Part shown: one piece after another, positions 59,523-64,000 of the stretch | How positions within the stretch are numbered: the first letter of the stretch is position 1 | How the letters are laid out: every line of letters starts with the position of its first letter | Source: Paracoccaceae bacterium | GTDB lineage: Bacteria > Pseudomonadota > Alphaproteobacteria > Rhodobacterales > Rhodobacteraceae | Direction of reading: 5' to 3' | Assembly (NCBI GenBank): GCA_002709405.1 | Contig: PAQV01000087.1 | Coordinates: 23,581-87,580, forward strand | Length of the DNA stretch: 64,000 nucleotides | Notes under the pieces: model-generated | The model's input: the letters and a program-made list of their open reading frames with translations, nothing else | What the model was told of the DNA's origin: nothing | The model's database searches: none | Program-made: the position numbers and the translations under genes

Positions 59523-59559
59523 ACATTTTGACGACAGGCTGCACGGAAGGCGGGGTGAC

Positions 59560-62500
59560 ATGGCGCAATACAGGGTTGGAATCGACATCGGGGGCACGTT
59601 CACGGACCTGTTCCTCAGCCACCCCGAGGCCGAGCAGGCCGCGCTGCACAAGACCCTGACCACGCCCGACGATCCCTCGCGCGGGGCGTTGACCGGCCTG
59701 GCCGAACTGTTGGCCCGCGAGGGCGTGGCCATGGGAGACGTGGCCGAGATCGTCCATGGCACGACGCTGGTGACCAACGCGGTGATCGAACGGCACGGGG
59801 CCAAGGTCGGGCTGCTGACCACCACGGGCTTCCGCGACACGCTCGAGATCGGCAACGAACAGCGCTACGACATCTATGACCTGGACCTGGCCTTCCCCGA
59901 GCCCCTGGTCAGCCGCGACCTGCGCCGCGAAGTGGCCGGCCGCATCGACGCCCTGGGCCGCGAGGCCACCCCGCTGGACGAAGCCGGGCTGAAGGCGGAA
60001 CTGGATGACCTGGTGGCCGGGGGCTGCTCGGCCATCGCGATCTGCTTCATCCATGCCTACCGCAACCCCGCCCACGAACTCCGCGCGGCCGAAATCGTCA
60101 AGGCCGCCTACCCGGACCTGGCCGTGTCGGTGTCCTCGGCCGTGGTGGGCGAGATCTCGGAATACCCGCGTTTCGTGACCACCTGCGCCAATGCTTTCGT
60201 GCAGCCACTGATGGCCGATTACCTGGCCCGGCTGGAACGCGAACTGACGGGCAAGGGCTTTGGCGGGGCGCTGCGCCTGATGACTTCGGCCGGGGGGCTG
60301 GTGCCGGTGGAAACCGCGCGCGTCCTGCCCATCCGCCTGCTGGAAAGCGGCCCCGCCGGCGGGGCGCTGGCCACGGCCTGGTTCGCCCGGGCCGCCGGGC
60401 TGACGGATGTGCTCAGCTTCGACATGGGCGGCACCACCGCAAAGGCCTGCCTGATCGAGGGCGGCGCGCCGCATATCGCGCCGGTGCTGGAAGCGGGCCG
60501 CGAACACCGGTTCAAGAACGGATCCGGCCTGCCGGTCCGCGCGCCCACCGTCGACATGATCGAGATCGGGGCCGGCGGCGGCTCCATCGCCTCGATCGAC
60601 GGGGTGGGCCTGCTGAAGGTCGGCCCGCGCAGCGCCGGGGCCGCGCCCGGCCCCGCCTGTTATGGGCGCGGGGGCGAAGACCCCACCGTCACCGATGCCT
60701 CGGTCCTGTTGGGGTACTACGATCCCGACCGGTTCCTGGGCGGCAAGATGGCGCTGGACCGGGCCGCGGCAGAAACCGCGATGGACAAGATCGCCGGCCC
60801 TCTGGGCCTGTCCACGGTCGAGGCCGCCTGGGGCATTCACCAGACAGTCGCGGAATCCATGGCCTCGGCCGCGCAGATCCACATGGTTGAAAAGGGCCGC
60901 GATCCAAGGGGCTACGCGATGATCGGCTTCGGCGGCGCGGGCCCGGCCTTTGCCGCCCGCGTTGCGCGCATCCTCGGCGTGGGTGAGGTCATCATCCCGC
61001 CCGCCTCGGGCGCGGCCTCGGCCCTGGGTTTCCTGTCGGCGCCCCTGGCGGTGGACCTGGTCCGCTCGCGCCCGATGCAGATCGACGAGGCCCTGTCGGG
61101 CGGGATCGAGGCCCTGGCCGCCGACATGCGGGCCGAAGCGCTGGCCGAACTGACCGCCGCCGGAGTGGCGGAAACGGATGCCGCCTTCGACATCACGCTC
61201 GACATGCGGCTGAAGGGGCAGTTGCACGTGGTCGCGGTGCCCCTGCCCGAAGGCGCGCTGGATGCCTCGGCCGAACCGACCCTGCGCGCGGGGTTTGAAA
61301 CGGTCTACCTCGATCGCTATTCCCGCCGCCCCGCCGATGCGCCGCTGGAAATCCTGTCGCTGCGCCTGCGCGCGCGCGGCCCGGCCCCGGCCCTGTCGGT
61401 GGGCGGAGGCGCGGCCGCCCAAGGCACGCCCGAGCCTCGCAGCCGCAAGGTCTGGACCGGCGACGCCTGGGAGGCCGCCAGCGTGCACCTGCGCGCCGAC
61501 ATGATCCCCGGCCAGGCCATCACCGGCCCGGCGATCATCGAGGAACCGGAATCCACCACGCTGGTGCCCAAGGGCGACAGCGCCGCCCTGGACGATGCCG
61601 GCAACATCCGCATCACCGTTGGGCTTGGCGCGCAAACCGCCGTCAAGGTGACCGGCGACCTGCCCCTGGCCGAGGCCAAGGCCCGGCTGGAGGCCGACCC
61701 CATCGCACTGGAAATCATGTGGGCCCGGCTGGTCACCGTGACCGAGGACATGTGGCAGACCGTCTGCCGCACGGCTTTCTCGCTGATCATTTCCGAAAGC
61801 CAGGACTTTGGCTGCGCCCTGCTGGATCCGTCGGGCGAAACCATTGCCCATTCGGCCCGCGTCATGCCCGTCTTCAACATCACCCTGCCCCGGGCGGTGC
61901 GCCACATCCTCAAGACCTACCCGGCGGACCAGATGCAGGAAGGCGACGTCTACCTGACCAACGACCCCTGGGAATGCGCCGGGCACCTGTTCGACATCGC
62001 CGTCGTGACGCCCGTGTTCTCGGACGGCCGCGTGGTCGCCCTGGCCGCGACCGTGGGCCACGTGGGCGACATCGGCGGGCTGAGGAACGGGCTGGCGGCC
62101 ACCGAAGTCTTCGAGGAAGGGCTGCAAATCCCGCCAATGCGGCTGGTCCGCCAAGGCGAGGAGAACGAGGACCTGTTCCGCCTGATGTTCCACAACGTGC
62201 GCGAACCCGCGCAGGTGCTGGGCGACGTGCGCTCGCTGGTCACCGCCAATGCGCGCGGCGCGGCGCAGGTGCTGCGGTTCCTGGGCGAATACGGGCTGCG
62301 CGACCTGCGCGGGCTGGCCTCGGTGCTGCAGGACCGGTCAGAGGCCGCCATGCGCGCGGCGATCTCGGCCCTGCCCGACGGCACCTACCGCTCGACGGTG
62401 GATTTCAACCCGCTGGGCACCCGCATGACCATCCCCATGGCCCTGACCGTCGATGGCGACCGGATCGAGGTCGATTTCGCCGGGGCCCCGCCCCAGGTGC

Positions 62501-63342
62501 CGCTGGGGGGCATCAACTGCACGCTTAGCTATACCGAGGCCCACGCGACCTACCCGCTGAAATGCATGCTGACCCCGGGTGTGCGCGGCAATGCCGGGTG
62601 CTACCGGGCGTTCACCGTGACGGCGCCCGAGCGATCGATCCTGAACTGCGATCACCCTGCCCCGGTGTCCCTGCGCACGCGCACGGGCTGGTATTCCTCG
62701 CCCAACATCTTCCGGGCCATGGCCGAAACCGTGCCCGGCGCGGTGCGGGCCTATTCCGGCCTGCCCAGCGTGCTGACCTTCTGGGGCACCGATGCCGACG
62801 GCCGGCCCTATTCGGAAATGCTGCTGATGGGCGGCGGACAGGGGCTGGACGGGCGCGGAGCGCTGCTCTGGCCGACCTCGGCCGCGTCGTCCTCGCTGGA
62901 ACTGCTGGAACAGCGGCTGCCGATCATCGTGCAGGAAAAGGGCTTTGTCACCGACAGCGGCGGGCCCGGTGCGGCGCGGGGCGGTCCGGCCACGCGCATC
63001 CGGGTGCGCCGGCGCGACGCGGGCGGAGAGATGACCTGCCAGGTCGCGCCCGAAGGCGTTGACCTGCCGGTGTCCGGCCTGCATGGCGGTTCTGCGGGGC
63101 TGAGCGCGCGAGCCACGATCACCTCCGCAGAAGGTGTCACCGATTGCGGCACCGGCGGGATCTTTCCGCTGGCCGGAACCGACGACGAGGTCGAGCTGAT
63201 CCTGAGCGCGGGCAGCGGCTTCGGCCCCGCGGCCCAGCGTCCGGTAGGGGATGTCGAGCGTGACGTGCGTCTGGGGCTGGTGTCGCCCGAGGCCGCCGAA
63301 ACCGCCTATGAATTGAGCGCTCGGAAAGAGAAAGCCGCCTGA
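59560..63342 (+). CDS. Fused hydantoinase/oxoprolinase (HyuA-HyuB)
   Basis: 1260 aa, ATP-dependent amidohydrolase of the hydantoinase/5-oxoprolinase family, opening lactam or hydantoin rings. N-terminal HyuA half with the phosphate-binding 'YRVGIDIGGTFTDLFLSHPE', 'HGTTLVTNAVIERHGAKVGL', and 'LSFDMGGTTAKACLIEGG' (about residues 1-690); C-terminal HyuB half from about 710, with 'VTEDMWQTVCRTAFSLIISE', 'NDPWECAGHLFDIAVVTPVF' and 'LMGGGQGLDGRGALLWPTSA'. The fusion resembles eukaryotic 5-oxoprolinase in layout. ATG 59560 follows GGAAGG. The GAAGTAATAC operators and the XRE-cupin gene downstream suggest substrate-induced control. Confidence 0.92.
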   Translation: MAQYRVGIDIGGTFTDLFLSHPEAEQAALHKTLTTPDDPSRGALTGLAELLAREGVAMGDVAEIVHGTTLVTNAVIERHGAKVGLLTTTGFRDTLEIGNEQRYDIYDLDLAFPEPLVSRDLRREVAGRIDALGREATPLDEAGLKAELDDLVAGGCSAIAICFIHAYRNPAHELRAAEIVKAAYPDLAVSVSSAVVGEISEYPRFVTTCANAFVQPLMADYLARLERELTGKGFGGALRLMTSAGGLVPVETARVLPIRLLESGPAGGALATAWFARAAGLTDVLSFDMGGTTAKACLIEGGAPHIAPVLEAGREHRFKNGSGLPVRAPTVDMIEIGAGGGSIASIDGVGLLKVGPRSAGAAPGPACYGRGGEDPTVTDASVLLGYYDPDRFLGGKMALDRAAAETAMDKIAGPLGLSTVEAAWGIHQTVAESMASAAQIHMVEKGRDPRGYAMIGFGGAGPAFAARVARILGVGEVIIPPASGAASALGFLSAPLAVDLVRSRPMQIDEALSGGIEALAADMRAEALAELTAAGVAETDAAFDITLDMRLKGQLHVVAVPLPEGALDASAEPTLRAGFETVYLDRYSRRPADAPLEILSLRLRARGPAPALSVGGGAAAQGTPEPRSRKVWTGDAWEAASVHLRADMIPGQAITGPAIIEEPESTTLVPKGDSAALDDAGNIRITVGLGAQTAVKVTGDLPLAEAKARLEADPIALEIMWARLVTVTEDMWQTVCRTAFSLIISESQDFGCALLDPSGETIAHSARVMPVFNITLPRAVRHILKTYPADQMQEGDVYLTNDPWECAGHLFDIAVVTPVFSDGRVVALAATVGHVGDIGGLRNGLAATEVFEEGLQIPPMRLVRQGEENEDLFRLMFHNVREPAQVLGDVRSLVTANARGAAQVLRFLGEYGLRDLRGLASVLQDRSEAAMRAAISALPDGTYRSTVDFNPLGTRMTIPMALTVDGDRIEVDFAGAPPQVPLGGINCTLSYTEAHATYPLKCMLTPGVRGNAGCYRAFTVTAPERSILNCDHPAPVSLRTRTGWYSSPNIFRAMAETVPGAVRAYSGLPSVLTFWGTDADGRPYSEMLLMGGGQGLDGRGALLWPTSAASSSLELLEQRLPIIVQEKGFVTDSGGPGAARGGPATRIRVRRRDAGGEMTCQVAPEGVDLPVSGLHGGSAGLSARATITSAEGVTDCGTGGIFPLAGTDDEVELILSAGSGFGPAAQRPVGDVERDVRLGLVSPEAAETAYELSARKEKAA

Positions 63343-63352
63343 TTGGGCGGCT
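63333..63352 (+). terminator. Hairpin at the hydantoinase stop
   Basis: AGCCGCC (63333-63339) pairs with GGCGGCT (63346-63352), loop of 6, enclosing the TGA stop, followed by CCTCTT. Possible terminator. Confidence 0.5.
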
Positions 63353-63386
63353 CCTCTTGACCCAAAAGCCAGATCCGGCGCAAAAA

Positions 63387-63402
63387 TTTAGTATTACTTA
63401 AA
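63387..63402. promoter_or_regulatory. Single operator upstream of the XRE-cupin gene
   Basis: TTTAGTATTACTTAAA, nearly palindromic; reverse complement TTTAAGTAATACTAAA matches the tandem operators at 59491-59522. It lies 12 bp before the TTG start, fitting autoregulation. Confidence 0.7.
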
Positions 63403-63414
63403 AACAGGTGCCGC

Positions 63415-64000
63415 TTGGCAGACGACACAACCAATACCTCAGACCGCCAGGACAGCGGCAAACCGGCGATCGGGGCCAAGCTGCGCGCCCGCCGCCGGGC
63501 GCTGAAGCTGACGCTTCAGGACGTGGCCGAAGGCGCCGGGGTTTCGACCGGGTTCATGAGCCAGGCGGAACGCGACATCGCGGTGCCCTCGCTGACCACG
63601 CTCAACCGGATCTGCACCGTCCTGGGCATTGCCGTTCAAGACGTGCTGCCCGGATCCGGCCCAGCCCCCGAGGCCACCCGCCACGACCACCGGCAGAAAC
63701 TGTCGCTGCGCCAGGAAAACCCGGATGTCACGGCCTATGAACGGATCTCGACGACCTTCGCGGGCTCGGTCCTGAACGGGGTCATCATCCGCGAGGCCCC
63801 GGGCTATCGCAGCGAACCGCAAAGCCACGAGGGCGAAGAGATCTTCTTTGTGCTCGAAGGCGCCTGCACGGTCGAACTGGAAGGCAACCGGGTGGTGCTG
63901 GAGGCCGGCGACAGCCTGCATTTCTCGTCCCAGCGGCTGCATTCCACCTGGAACCATACCGATAGCGAAACGGCGATCCTCCATGTCTGCACGATGGATG
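63415..64000 (+). CDS. XRE-family regulator with C-terminal cupin domain (cut by window end)
   Basis: At least 195 aa; the 3' end is outside the window. Starts at TTG 63415, as there is no ATG or GTG in frame between it and the preceding gene. Helix-turn-helix (about residues 24-78): 'RARRRALKLTLQDVAEGAGV' then 'STGFMSQAERDIAVPSLTTL'. Cupin (about 120-195): 'SHEGEEIFFVLEGACTVELE', 'LEAGDSLHFSSQRLHSTWNH'. Regulators of this kind control amino-acid, polyamine or lactam catabolism, the cupin sensing the ligand. Likely controls the fused hydantoinase and itself through the AGTAnTACT operators. Confidence 0.88.
   Translation, partial: MADDTTNTSDRQDSGKPAIGAKLRARRRALKLTLQDVAEGAGVSTGFMSQAERDIAVPSLTTLNRICTVLGIAVQDVLPGSGPAPEATRHDHRQKLSLRQENPDVTAYERISTTFAGSVLNGVIIREAPGYRSEPQSHEGEEIFFVLEGACTVELEGNRVVLEAGDSLHFSSQRLHSTWNHTDSETAILHVCTMD

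Noticed and set aside
59395..62193. 932-residue open frame on the minus strand opposite the hydantoinase
   Set aside because: Low-complexity His/Gly/Arg-rich sequence, antisense to a clear HyuA-HyuB protein; no family motif.

Overview
The window looks like a high-GC alphaproteobacterium of the Rhodobacteraceae (Roseobacter/Rhodobacter relatives). The signs are a RepC-type replication initiator at the left edge, a Rhodobacter-type phosphatidylethanolamine methyltransferase, a small RNA with two CCUCCUCCC loops of the CcsR/'cuckoo' type, and dense operons with ATGA, GTGA and TGATG overlaps. No rRNA, tRNA, CRISPR array, transposase or prophage gene was seen. The RepC gene suggests a repABC-type plasmid or chromid, but repA and repB are not in view, and genes such as psd-pssA-pmtA would be unusual cargo for a small plasmid.

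Layout. 1-9.6 kb: RepC; a TetR regulator with an acyl-CoA ligase and two MaoC-like subunits, one of which lacks the catalytic segment; an amidase; a 60-bp tandem duplication carrying a palindrome; an AGE-family sugar epimerase/isomerase; a DUF2867 protein; and pobA with a divergent AraC regulator. 9.6-23.4 kb: a large catabolic locus. It holds RraA-like, methyltransferase, cupin, LacI, SDR and HisD/HpsN-like dehydrogenase genes, a complete CUT1-type ABC importer, and four related NTF2/SnoaL-fold proteins. A pair of exactly inverted LacI-type operators sits in its divergent promoter. This is my best candidate for an undescribed pathway.

23.4-29 kb: an arsenic operon (arsR, acr3, arsC) with repeated operators; a kexin/subtilisin-like RTX protease; a ParDE toxin-antitoxin pair; and the CcsR/cuckoo-like sRNA. 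29-34.7 kb: a branched-chain-amino-acid-type ABC transporter with a translationally coupled alpha/beta hydrolase. 34.9-41.2 kb: psd-pssA-pmtA (phosphatidylethanolamine and phosphatidylcholine synthesis) converging on an MCE/Mla-type lipid transporter operon.

41.2-49.5 kb: an EnvZ/OmpR-like two-component system divergent from a CUT1 sugar ABC transporter, with a tandem OmpR-type box between them; then an Lrp-type regulator divergent from ACC deaminase (acdS). 49.5-59.3 kb: a hairpin-rich 541-bp gap, followed by a glucan-processing locus with an SbmA/BacA-like ABC protein, GH3, a GH144-like PF10091 protein, GH15, an alpha/beta hydrolase and an OpgG/OpgD-like protein. This set is consistent with turnover of osmoregulated periplasmic (beta-1,2-linked) glucan. 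59.5-64 kb: a fused hydantoinase/oxoprolinase and an XRE-cupin regulator that runs off the window; both have the same AGTAnTACT operator upstream.

Functional assignments come from motifs read directly in the translations and from family knowledge. No database search was run.
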